Source of the DNA: Nocardia nova NBRC 15556
GTDB lineage: Bacteria; Actinomycetota; Actinomycetes; Mycobacteriales; Mycobacteriaceae
Direction: 5' to 3'
Length of the DNA: 64,000 bases
Assembly (NCBI RefSeq): GCF_001613005.1
Contig: NZ_BDBN01000039.1
Coordinates: 19,926-83,925 of the forward strand
Part shown: positions 25,434-33,068 of the stretch, in pieces
Position numbering within the stretch: the first letter of the stretch is position 1
Layout: every line of letters starts with the position of its first letter
Notes under the pieces: model-generated
Database searches by the model: none
What the model was told of the DNA's origin: nothing
Seen by the model: the letters and a program-made list of their open reading frames with translations, nothing else
Position numbers and translations under genes: made by a program

Positions 25434-26777
25434 ATGACCGAGATCGACAACGCGACCCGCATCGAGGCCGAGTCGGTGACGGGAAACCTGGACCTGATGA
25501 CCATCGTGGACGCCGCGCACACCGCACAGTCGAGCTGGGCCCGCACGCCCGCGGCGAGCCGAGCCGAGGCGCTGCGCGCCGGGGCTGCCGCGTTGCGCGA
25601 GCACGCGGACGAGCTCGCCGCCACCCTCGAAGCCGAGACCGGCCGCCCGGCGGCCTCGGGCCGGGAGGGGGTGCTGGCCGGCGCCGGCACGCTCGACCAG
25701 TACGCCGAGCTGGGGCCCGTCCATCGCGGCCACACTCTGCAGGGCAGTTGGGACGCAACGGATTTCATGATCGCGCCGCCGCGCGGCGTGGTGGTCGCCC
25801 TGACACCGTGGAACGATCCGGTCGCCATCGCGGCGGGGCTGGTCGGTGCCGCGCTCACCACCGGAAACGCGGTGGTGCACAAGCCCAGTGAACGGTGCCC
25901 CCGAACCGGTGAGCTGTTCGGGCGACTGCTCGAGACGCACTGCCCCGACGGCGTATTGCAGACCGTGCGCGGCGACGGACGGGTGGGCGCGGCACTGGCC
26001 GGGCTGCCCGGCGTGGATGTGGTGGCCCACGTCGGCGGCACCGCCACCGGGCGCACCATCGCCACGGCCGGTGCGCGCACGGGCGCGAAAGTGCTGTTGG
26101 AGAACGGTGGAAACGATCCGCTGATCGTCGACGCCGATGTGGACCCGGTATGGGCCGCCGAGCAGGCCGCACTGGGCGCCTTCGCCAACGCCGGGCAGAT
26201 CTGCGTCTCCGTGGAGCGGATCTACGTGCATCGCGATGTCGCCGAGCAGTTCGTTTCGGCGCTGTGCGAACAGGCGCGGCGGTGGAATCTCGATCCGCAA
26301 CCGCTGGTCGACGAGCGGCTGCGTACGCAGGTGCACGCGCACGTGCGGGAAGCGCTCTCAGCGGGCGCGAAAGCGCTGGTCGGCGGGCACATTCCCGAGG
26401 GGCCCGGCACGGCCTATCCGGCGACGGTGCTCACCGACTGCCGCCCCGGAATGCGCGTCGTCCGCGAGGAGACCTTCGGGCCGATCGCACCCGTCCAGGT
26501 GGTCGCGGATTTCGCGACGGGCCTCGATGCGGCATGCCGCGACGACTACGGCTTGGCGGCGACGGTCCTGACCGACTCGATGGAACATATGCAACAGGCC
26601 TGGCGCACACTGCCGGTGGGCACGGTGAAGATCAACTCGGTCTTCGGTGGCGCACCCGGCGGCGCGGCACAACCGCGCGGCACGTCCGGCACCGGATTCG
26701 GTTACGGCCCCGAACTTCTCGACGAGATGACCACCACCAAGGTGGTGCACATGGAGCCCGCGCCGCCGCGGCGCTGA
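25434..26777 (+). CDS. NAD(P)-dependent aldehyde dehydrogenase
   Basis: 447 residues, aldehyde dehydrogenase superfamily. Cofactor and catalytic motifs: GVVVALTPWNDP, then NAVVHKPSERCP, the general-base Glu in KVLLENGGNDP, the nucleophile Cys in NAGQICVSVERIYVH, and EETFGPIAPVQV. It is somewhat shorter than typical (~480), mainly at the N-terminus, so the start ATG 25434 might not be the only one. It begins right after the topoisomerase IB relic, whose deletion may have brought this gene close. The substrate is unknown. Confidence 0.9.
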   Translation: MTEIDNATRIEAESVTGNLDLMTIVDAAHTAQSSWARTPAASRAEALRAGAAALREHADELAATLEAETGRPAASGREGVLAGAGTLDQYAELGPVHRGHTLQGSWDATDFMIAPPRGVVVALTPWNDPVAIAAGLVGAALTTGNAVVHKPSERCPRTGELFGRLLETHCPDGVLQTVRGDGRVGAALAGLPGVDVVAHVGGTATGRTIATAGARTGAKVLLENGGNDPLIVDADVDPVWAAEQAALGAFANAGQICVSVERIYVHRDVAEQFVSALCEQARRWNLDPQPLVDERLRTQVHAHVREALSAGAKALVGGHIPEGPGTAYPATVLTDCRPGMRVVREETFGPIAPVQVVADFATGLDAACRDDYGLAATVLTDSMEHMQQAWRTLPVGTVKINSVFGGAPGGAAQPRGTSGTGFGYGPELLDEMTTTKVVHMEPAPPRR

Positions 26778-26811
26778 GCGTTCACCCGGCAGAGCACACA
26801 ATTCGACCGGG

Positions 26812-27261
26812 TCAGGATTCGACCTCGTCGAGCACCTCGTGCAGCCGGTTCAAGGTGCCCCGCCATCCCCGCTCCATCGCGTTGCGGGCCATCTTCTGCC
26901 GCCGATCGCCGATGTCGAAACCGGTCTGCGTCAACAACACTCGCGTCCCGCGCCCCTGCGCCTCGAGCACCCAGTCGACCACCCACCGGGCGGGAAACTT
27001 CGCCCGCAGGTCGATCCAGGTGTAGGTCAGTTGCTCACCCGCGCGGGCCGCCAGCACCTCACACGCGATCTCCGCGCTCGGCTCGGTCGGGACGGCGAAG
27101 ATGAAATGTGTGCCCACCACCGGTTCGAGCCCGATCGACCGCATCAGCCAGCGTTCGACCAGATCCGGTTCGGTCAGCGCCCGCCACAGCAGTGCCGGAG
27201 GGTGCGGGAAGAACCCGCCGATCTCCACCGCGGCCGGATCCAATTCCGATTCGTAGGTCAC
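26812..27261 (-). CDS. SRPBCC/AHSA1-family protein
   Basis: 149 residues from a GTG at 27261. START-like helix-grip fold of the AHSA1 type: the N-terminal FPHPPALLWRALTEPDLVER-WL is diagnostic, followed by THFIFAVP, the beta-strand TRVLLTQTGFD and the long C-terminal helix (MERGWRGTLNRLHEVLDEVE). Such proteins bind lipids or hydrophobic ligands or assist Hsp90. The upstream spacer, shared with the flavin oxidoreductase, contains KstR-like motifs. A longer in-frame start (27486) would cross them and is less likely. Confidence 0.8.
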   Translation of the reverse strand: MTYESELDPAAVEIGGFFPHPPALLWRALTEPDLVERWLMRSIGLEPVVGTHFIFAVPTEPSAEIACEVLAARAGEQLTYTWIDLRAKFPARWVVDWVLEAQGRGTRVLLTQTGFDIGDRRQKMARNAMERGWRGTLNRLHEVLDEVES

Positions 27262-27401
27262 CGGCAGACCCCCGGCCCGATCACATCCATGGCACGAGCA
27301 TTCCACGTCTCCGGGCGGCGCAGGCGGAACCGGCCGGTCGGCAAAGGTTGCCGCGCGTCCGGATGGCGCAGACTCGACATAGCGGTCGATCAACCACCAA
27401 C

Positions 27402-27548
27402 TAGAACATGTTGCCCACACTGAATGACGAAAACGGGTCGATGACCCCCTCCTCGACAACGGCGTGTAACCGCCGTCGACCGGCATTTTCGGCTCAGCTC
27501 TCGATTCCTGACCGATGAGTCACTAGTCTGAATATGAAACGTGTTCTA
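27402..27548. promoter_or_regulatory. Two KstR-type operator motifs in the SRPBCC / flavin oxidoreductase spacer
   Basis: TGAAACGTGTTCTA (27535-27548) matches the 14-bp KstR consensus T-nn-AAC-nn-GTT-nn-A completely and lies about 50 bp before the flavin oxidoreductase start. A second, TAGAACATGTTGCC (27402-27415), fits except for its last base and lies nearer the minus-strand SRPBCC gene. KstR represses steroid-catabolic genes in mycolic-acid actinobacteria. The spacer (27262-27597) shows no gene. Confidence 0.7.
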
Positions 27549-27597
27549 GTGTTGTGGCGAAGTTCCAGCGCCGGAAGACCAGAGGAGTCACCCCGCC

Positions 27598-28716
27598 ATG
27601 CATACCGAGATCTGCGAACGACTGGGCATCGATGTCCCCATCTTCGCTTTCACCCATTGCCGCGACGTGGCCGCCGCGGTGAGCAACGCCGGCGGGCTCG
27701 GCGTCCTGGGGGCGGTCGGTTTCACCGCCGAGGAGCTGGAGGTCGAACTGGCCTGGCTCGATGAACATGTGCACGGCGTGTACGGCGTCGACCTCGTCAT
27801 CCCGTCCAAGTACGAGGGCAAGGGCATCGACGGGCTGAGCCCCGCGCAGCTGGAAGCCGAACTGGCCAAACTGGTTCCGCAGGGCCACCGGGATTTCGCC
27901 GAGAAGATCCTCGCCGACCACGGCGTCCCGAAGCTGCCCGAGGACGAACATCACGAGCAGCTGCTGGGCTGGACCGCCACCACGGCCGGTCCGCAGGTCG
28001 ACGTCATCCTGAAACACCCCAAGGCGAAGCTGGTCGCCAACGCGCTAGGCACCCCGCCCGACGACATCATCAAGAAGGTCCAGGACTCCGGCCGTTTGAT
28101 CGGCGCACTGTGCGGCTCGGTCAAGCATGCGCTCAACCACAAGCGCGCCGGCCTGGACTTCGTGGTCTGCCAGGGCACCGAGGGCGGCGGCCACTGCGGT
28201 GAGATCTCCTCTCTCGTGCTGTGGCCGCAGGTGATCGACGCCGTCGGCGATCTGCCGGTGCTCGCCGCCGGTGGTATCGGCAACGGCCGCCAGGTCGCCG
28301 CCGCCATGGCGATGGGCGCCGCGGGTGCGTGGACCGGTTCGATCTGGCTGACCGTCGAGGAGGCCAATGTGCCGCCCGCGCAGATGCAGACCTACATCGA
28401 TGCCACCAGCCACGACACCGTCCGGTCGCGGGCGTGGACGGGTAAGCCGGCCCGCATGCTGCGCAACGACTGGACCGAGGCGTGGGAGCGGTCGGACACC
28501 CCGGATCCGCTGGGCATGCCGCTGCAGATGATGGTCGCCCTCGACGGCGTCAAGCGCGGCCACCGCTATCCCGAGGCGGCCAAGGACGTCAACTTCAACC
28601 CCGTCGGCCAGGTCGTCGGCATGATGAACAAGGTCGAGCGGACCTCCGACGTCATGCAGCGCCTGATGGAGGAATACCTCGAGGCCTGCGAGCGGCTGAA
28701 CAAGCTCAACAGCTGA
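27598..28716 (+). CDS. NAD(P)H-dependent flavin oxidoreductase / nitronate monooxygenase family
   Basis: 372 residues, a FMN-binding TIM barrel of the nitronate monooxygenase (2-nitropropane dioxygenase) family. Seen: VPIFAFTHCRDVAAAVSNAG then GLGVLGAVGF at the N-terminus, CQGTEGGGHCGEISSLVL with the phosphate-binding glycines, and LAAGGIGNGRQVAAAMAMGA with GAWTGS. The opening MHTEICERLGID and overall length recall the mycobacterial Rv1894c-type subgroup, which as I remember belongs to the KstR regulon. This fits the operator upstream. The physiological substrate is not known; a strong hairpin terminator follows. Confidence 0.88.
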   Translation: MHTEICERLGIDVPIFAFTHCRDVAAAVSNAGGLGVLGAVGFTAEELEVELAWLDEHVHGVYGVDLVIPSKYEGKGIDGLSPAQLEAELAKLVPQGHRDFAEKILADHGVPKLPEDEHHEQLLGWTATTAGPQVDVILKHPKAKLVANALGTPPDDIIKKVQDSGRLIGALCGSVKHALNHKRAGLDFVVCQGTEGGGHCGEISSLVLWPQVIDAVGDLPVLAAGGIGNGRQVAAAMAMGAAGAWTGSIWLTVEEANVPPAQMQTYIDATSHDTVRSRAWTGKPARMLRNDWTEAWERSDTPDPLGMPLQMMVALDGVKRGHRYPEAAKDVNFNPVGQVVGMMNKVERTSDVMQRLMEEYLEACERLNKLNS

Positions 28717-28723
28717 ACAAGCC

Positions 28724-28756
28724 TGTCCGGCAGGGCCCGCCGCGCCCTGCCGGACA
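28724..28756 (+). terminator. Terminator after the flavin oxidoreductase gene
   Basis: A perfect 13-bp stem, TGTCCGGCAGGGC (28724-28736) with GCCCTGCCGGACA (28744-28756), around a seven-base loop and followed by a weak GTTCTCT tract. It begins eight bases after the stop codon. Confidence 0.85.
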
Positions 28757-29031
28757 GTTCTCTCCGGCCTGGACTCCATATCGAAGCGGCTACGGAAGCA
28801 ACTGGTGCACTTGCGGTTTGCCGGTGCCGGTTGACACTCTGTATGCGCGATGAGAAGTACATATGGTGAACGGCACGAATGCGGCCGGCAAGTTGATCAG
28901 AACCCCACCGTCCGGAAGTTTGCTCGGATTGCGCTCGAAGGCACCGCTTTCCGGCCCCGGGCATTCCGCGGCCCCCGGTGCGCGACCGGCGACACGATCG
29001 GGGCGCGGTGGTGAAGATATCCTCTCCCGGT

Positions 29032-29787
29032 ATGCGCCGGTTGGCCGCGATCGTGGCGCCCGTCCTCCTCGCCGTCGTGCTGGCCGTGGTGTACAGCTTC
29101 ATCGACGACACCGGCAAGAAGAACGATCCGAAACCCGATTCCGCTGCCGCCGCGACCTTTTCCGGTAAAGAAGTCAACGCCCTGCTGGGCAAACTCGTGG
29201 TCGCACCGGAAGCGCCGATGACCGGGTACAGCCGCGAACAATTCCCGCATTGGGATCAGAACACTCCCGAACACGGATTCGGCGACAAATACGCCCAGTA
29301 CGCCAAATGCACCACCCGCGATGTGATGATGCTGCGCGATGCCACCGGATCGGTGACCCTCGACGCCGCGACCTGCAAACTGACTCTCGGCAAGGACGGC
29401 GGCTGGCGCGACCGCTACGGCGTACTCGACGCCAAGACCGGAAAACTCAAGCCCTACAAATGGATCACCGACCCCGCCGGAGTCGACGCCGAACATATCG
29501 TCCCCCTGGCAGAGGCCTGGCGTTCCGGCGCGCAATCCGCCGATACCGATACGCGCCGCAATATCGCCAACGACGCGATCAATCTGGTCGCCTCCGACCC
29601 GTCGGCCAACCGGTCCAAGGGTGACCAGGATGCGGCGAATTATCTGCCACCCGGCGTGTTCCGGTGCGAGTACGTTCAGCGCTACATTCGCATCAAGGTA
29701 AAATACGGTTTGACCATCGACACGGCGGAACAGACCGCAATGCGCACCGCGGTCGACGACTGCCTCCACCGAGGAGAGTTCACATAG
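29032..29787 (+). CDS. Exported/anchored HNH endonuclease-family protein (DUF1524-like)
   Basis: 251 residues. An N-terminal signal anchor (MRRLAAIVAPVLLAVVLAVV) is followed by a linker and a globular C-terminal domain. The nuclease motif is DAEHIVPLAEAWRSGA (the His pair of HNH/DUF1524), then RRNIANDAINLVASDPSANR-SKGDQDA with the N and H/K positions. Cysteines in YAKCTTRD, AATCKLTL, FRCEYV and DDCLHR may form disulfides outside the cell. The start could also be the GTG at 29011; no strong ribosome site helps. It probably degrades extracellular DNA, by family analogy. Confidence 0.8.
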   Translation: MRRLAAIVAPVLLAVVLAVVYSFIDDTGKKNDPKPDSAAAATFSGKEVNALLGKLVVAPEAPMTGYSREQFPHWDQNTPEHGFGDKYAQYAKCTTRDVMMLRDATGSVTLDAATCKLTLGKDGGWRDRYGVLDAKTGKLKPYKWITDPAGVDAEHIVPLAEAWRSGAQSADTDTRRNIANDAINLVASDPSANRSKGDQDAANYLPPGVFRCEYVQRYIRIKVKYGLTIDTAEQTAMRTAVDDCLHRGEFT

Positions 29788-29822
29788 GCGACATCATCGA
29801 AATCACCGGGAAGGCCGCCGTC

Positions 29823-30047
29823 ATGACCGACGAGGAAGGGACGGTGTCCGGCGAACTCGATGTCACCGTCGACGAGCAGGGCAGGGGACTGGTTCGCTAT
29901 CGGGATACCGAAACCTGGTATCACATTGGCAATCTCGATGGCGAACCCGCCCGCACCTGGACCGACGTCGCCGAACTCGTCAGCGCGATCGACGCCGGTC
30001 GCGGCAACCGTGACGCCGCGGGCAACACGATCCCGTTCGAGGCCTGA
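29823..30047 (+). CDS. Small hypothetical protein
   Basis: 74 residues, acidic, with strand-like segments (GELDVTVDEQGRGLVRYRDT, WYHIGNLDGEP) and a C-terminal helix (WTDVAELVSAIDAGRG). No family recognised. The start ATG has GGAAGG eight bases upstream, 35 bases after the nuclease gene, and the two may be co-transcribed. An immunity-type partner is conceivable but nothing in the sequence proves it. Confidence 0.6.
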   Translation: MTDEEGTVSGELDVTVDEQGRGLVRYRDTETWYHIGNLDGEPARTWTDVAELVSAIDAGRGNRDAAGNTIPFEA

Positions 30048-30096
30048 GCGCCCGGCCCCAGAAGTCGACCGTCCGCGACGCTGCGCGCATCGATGC

Positions 30097-30537
30097 TCAG
30101 CGCAGCGATTCCGCGCGCTGCTTGACCGCCGCGGTCATGCCGCCGAATCCGGAATGCAGCGCCTTGCCGAGCGCCAGCGTCACAACCGGCCCCAGCAAGC
30201 CGCCCAGTTCGAAATGCGACCGGTACCGGGTACGCCCGTTGTCGAGCGGCGTCACGGTGTGCGAGCGCAGGCTGTGCAGGATGCCCAGCGGTACCGGCTT
30301 CATGCTGTAGCTGAATTCGGTTCCGGGGGTGTGGGTCCGGACGTATTCGACCTGCTTGCGCGGCTTCGGCGAACCCAGCCGCACATGCATCTCGATCGGG
30401 TCGCCGGGTTCGAGCGTGCTGCGGCATTCGGCGACGAACGGATTCCATTCACCGTAGCTGCCCAGGTCGGTCAGCACCTTCCACACCACCTCGGCGGGTG
30501 CGTCGATCTCCACGGTGTCATCGATCACGAAAGCCAT
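30097..30537 (-). CDS. SRPBCC-family (polyketide cyclase-like) protein
   Basis: 146 residues, a helix-grip fold. Opening MAFVIDDTVEIDAPAEVVWK followed by VLTDLGSYGEWNPFV is the standard N-terminus. The family's internal beta-strands and C-terminal helix (GFGGMTAAVKQRAESL) follow. Members bind hydrophobic small molecules. It lies just downstream of a TetR gene on the same strand (49-bp gap) and may share its control. Confidence 0.85.
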   Translation of the reverse strand: MAFVIDDTVEIDAPAEVVWKVLTDLGSYGEWNPFVAECRSTLEPGDPIEMHVRLGSPKPRKQVEYVRTHTPGTEFSYSMKPVPLGILHSLRSHTVTPLDNGRTRYRSHFELGGLLGPVVTLALGKALHSGFGGMTAAVKQRAESLR

Positions 30538-30586
30538 GGCGGCAACAATACTGAAACTTGTTCCATCAGCGATACCGCGGGCCCGC

Positions 30587-31171
30587 TCATCGACCGGCAC
30601 CGGGTTCGGGCAATGTGAGCGATTGGGTGATCAGTAACCGCGCCGCACGTGACACGCGGGCGGTGTCGCCGGTGACGAACCGATCCTGCAGCAACCCACG
30701 CACACCCGAAACGAGCAGAGTGGCGGTCGATTCCGGATCGGCGACGGTGGGGTCGAAGCTTCTCAGCACATCGGTGAGCGCGGTGACCAGCACGTGCACG
30801 GCGTCCTCACCGTAGGAACGGAAGGGGCTGCCGGGCACCGCGGCCACCCCCATCACCTGCAACAGCACCCGCGTGCTGGACACCCATTCGGTCGTGATGT
30901 TGACGCTGAACGATTCGATGAGGCGGCGGCGCAGGGCCGGCAGATCGGGAACGTCGGCGAACATGCCCGCGATATCGGGGCGCTGGGTCTCGAGCGCCGC
31001 GATCAGCATCTGTTCTTTGGTCCCGAAATAGTGGATCAACATGCGCGAGCTGGTTCCGAGATATTCCGCCAGCGGACGCAGCGACAGTTCGGTCAACCCG
31101 TATTCGCCGATATAGGCGATCACCCCGGCGAGCAGCTCCGCGCGCCGGGCCTGGTCGAGTGGTCGAGGCAC
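30587..31171 (-). CDS. TetR-family regulator, probably of the divergent ketosynthase
   Basis: 194 residues. N-terminal TetR HTH: ELLAGVIAYIGEYGLTELSL then RPLAEYLGTSSRMLIHYFGT. The C-terminal ligand domain is all-helical. I chose the GTG at 31171 rather than the ATG at 31204 because a perfect operator-like palindrome (31181-31194) then lies outside the gene, in the 39-bp spacer shared with the ketosynthase. The ligand is unknown; an acyl-CoA or fatty acid would suit the neighbour. Confidence 0.85.
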   Translation of the reverse strand: MPRPLDQARRAELLAGVIAYIGEYGLTELSLRPLAEYLGTSSRMLIHYFGTKEQMLIAALETQRPDIAGMFADVPDLPALRRRLIESFSVNITTEWVSSTRVLLQVMGVAAVPGSPFRSYGEDAVHVLVTALTDVLRSFDPTVADPESTATLLVSGVRGLLQDRFVTGDTARVSRAARLLITQSLTLPEPGAGR

Positions 31172-31180
31172 ATGTTGACT

Positions 31181-31230
31181 GTAGCGGTCGCTACGGGTAT
31201 TCATATCCGCATGAGTGTAACGACTGCTAC
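31181..31230. promoter_or_regulatory. Paired TetR operator-like palindromes
   Basis: GTAGCGGTCGCTAC (31181-31194) is a perfect dyad. GTAACGACTGCTAC (31217-31230) is a related imperfect copy that covers the first codons of the ketosynthase gene. Their shared core GTARCG-NN-NGCTAC and spacing of 36 bp suggest two sites for the divergent TetR protein, repressing both genes. Confidence 0.65.
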
Positions 31231-32455
31231 ACAAACGTCGCGGGACGTCGTCGTCACCGCCATGGCCGCCACCACCTGCCTCGGCCCCGACCTCGACAGC
31301 ACCTGGTCGGCACTGCTGGCAGGCAAGAGCGGGATCGGCCCGCTCACCGACGAATTCGTGACGCGGTACGACCTGCCCGTGCGGATCGGCGGGCGGCTGA
31401 CCGAACATCCGGGCGCTCACCTGACCCGCATCGAACAGCGCCGGCACTCCTATGTGCAGCAGCTGGCGCTGGTACTGGGCCGCCAGGTCTGGTCGGAGGC
31501 GGGGACACCGGAGGTCGACGCCGAACGCCTGGCGGTGTCCGTCGGCACCGGACTCGGCGGCGGCGATGCCTTTCTCACGGCGGTCGACGCGATGCGCGAG
31601 GGCGGATATCGCAAGGTGCCGCCGCTGACGGTTCCGATGGTGATGCCGAACGGGCCGGCCGCCCGGGTGGGGCTCGAATTCGGCGCGAAGGCAGGCGTTT
31701 ACGCGCCGACCTCGGCGTGTTCGTCGGGTGCCGAAGCGATCGCGCACGCGTGGCGGCTGATTCGCACGGGGGAGGCCGACGTGGTGATCGCCGGTGGCGT
31801 GGAGGGATATATCGAAGCGATCCCGATCGCCAGCTTCGCCATGATGCGGGCGATGAGTACCCGCAACGACGAACCCGGCCTGGCCTCACGGCCGTTCGAC
31901 CGCGATCGCGACGGGTTCGTCTTCGGAGAGGCGGGGGCGCTGCTGGTTCTGGAATCGGAGGAGTTCGCCCGGGCCCGCGGGGCCACCGTGCACGGCCGAA
32001 TTCTCGGCGCGGGAATCACTTCCGACGGCTACCACATCACCGGCACCGACCCCGACGGCGCCGGCGCGGCCCGGGCGATGCGCAAGGCCATCGCCACCGC
32101 GGAGCTGACCGCTGCCGATATCGACCACATCGACGCGCACGCCACCTCGACACCGATCGGTGACGCCTCGGAGGCCAATGCCATTGCGGCCGTGGCCGAG
32201 CACGCCTCGGTGTACGCGCCGAAATCCGCGCTCGGCCATTCCATCGGTGCGGTGGGCGCGCTCGAGGCCATCCTCACCCTGTGCACACTGCGCGACCAGA
32301 CCGTGCCTCCCACACTGAATTTCGACAATCCGGACCCCGGCGTGGAACTCGACATCGTGCACGGGATCGCTCGTCCACAGCGAATCTCACAGGCGTTGAG
32401 CAATTCCTTCGGCTTCGGAGGACACAACGTCACACTCGCATTCGGACGCGCTTGA
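31211..32455 (+). CDS. Beta-ketoacyl-ACP synthase II, KasA/KasB-like
   Basis: 414 residues. Condensing enzyme of FAS-II that elongates acyl-ACP with malonyl-ACP. The catalytic set is complete: Cys170 in PTSACSSGAEAIAHAW, His310 in DAHATSTPIGDA, Lys338 in YAPKSALGHS and His343. Strings such as MMRAMSTRNDEP and RDGFVFGEAGALL are those of mycobacterial KasA/KasB. It is encoded outside a kas/acpM operon and stands divergent from a TetR regulator, so it is more likely an accessory, inducible paralogue than the housekeeping enzyme. Confidence 0.92.
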   Translation: MSVTTATQTSRDVVVTAMAATTCLGPDLDSTWSALLAGKSGIGPLTDEFVTRYDLPVRIGGRLTEHPGAHLTRIEQRRHSYVQQLALVLGRQVWSEAGTPEVDAERLAVSVGTGLGGGDAFLTAVDAMREGGYRKVPPLTVPMVMPNGPAARVGLEFGAKAGVYAPTSACSSGAEAIAHAWRLIRTGEADVVIAGGVEGYIEAIPIASFAMMRAMSTRNDEPGLASRPFDRDRDGFVFGEAGALLVLESEEFARARGATVHGRILGAGITSDGYHITGTDPDGAGAARAMRKAIATAELTAADIDHIDAHATSTPIGDASEANAIAAVAEHASVYAPKSALGHSIGAVGALEAILTLCTLRDQTVPPTLNFDNPDPGVELDIVHGIARPQRISQALSNSFGFGGHNVTLAFGRA

Positions 32456-33068
32456 GGTCTTGGAACCGCGGCAGCTCCGGCGATGTGGAACAACCGCTGT
32501 TCACGCTTGTCCACCGATTGTTGTGGATGACACGCCGACTGTGGAAAACTGCTCCGGAACTGCGGTAACGGCAGGACATTTCGCCCATACAGCGACGGAA
32601 AACCCTGACCGGCAGCGTCTTCGAGCGAGTTCGGCGTACGGATGGTTCGGGGCCGGTCGACCGTGATGCCGCCGACTGCATCGCCCTGGGCCGACGAGTG
32701 CGCCCGGCGAGATCGGCGTGCCGGCAGCACTGGGTCGCGCCGCCGGCGCGTACCGCCGAGGTGTCCCGCAGACGTTGTCACTGCGGTCCGCGCCGGGCGG
32801 TTGCCGACGCCGTCACTGCGGTGCGCACCGACGGGTACAGACGGCCACTCGCTGCACGCACATGCCGGATCGCGACGGTTCGCGACGAGCGCCACAGCGG
32901 AGTCGGACCTCCTGCCGCCGTGCACGCGGTGCACGTTTGCACACACTGCCGTTGTCGGGAGTGCTCACGACCGCCGCCGGCAGCCAGGGGATCGGATCCG
33001 GGCGAGGGTAAACCTGGTGCGGGCCGATGGCCTCTGATTCGCTACCGTTTGAGGGGTAGCAGGGTCGA
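32456..33068. other. Long intergenic region with a cluster of DnaA-box-like 9-mers
   Basis: Some 613 bp between the ketosynthase and mtnAB. No gene is supported. Near its left end are TGTGGAACA (32484-32492), TTGTCCACC (32507-32515), TGTGGATGA (32522-32530) and TGTGGAAAA (32540-32548). The last three each differ by one base from the DnaA box TTGTCCACA/TTATCCACA in either orientation. No AT-rich unwinding segment or replication gene accompanies them. Confidence 0.45.

Noticed and set aside
33001..33068. Possible SAM or other riboswitch before the methionine-salvage operon
   Set aside because: No riboswitch consensus or convincing multi-helix fold was seen.
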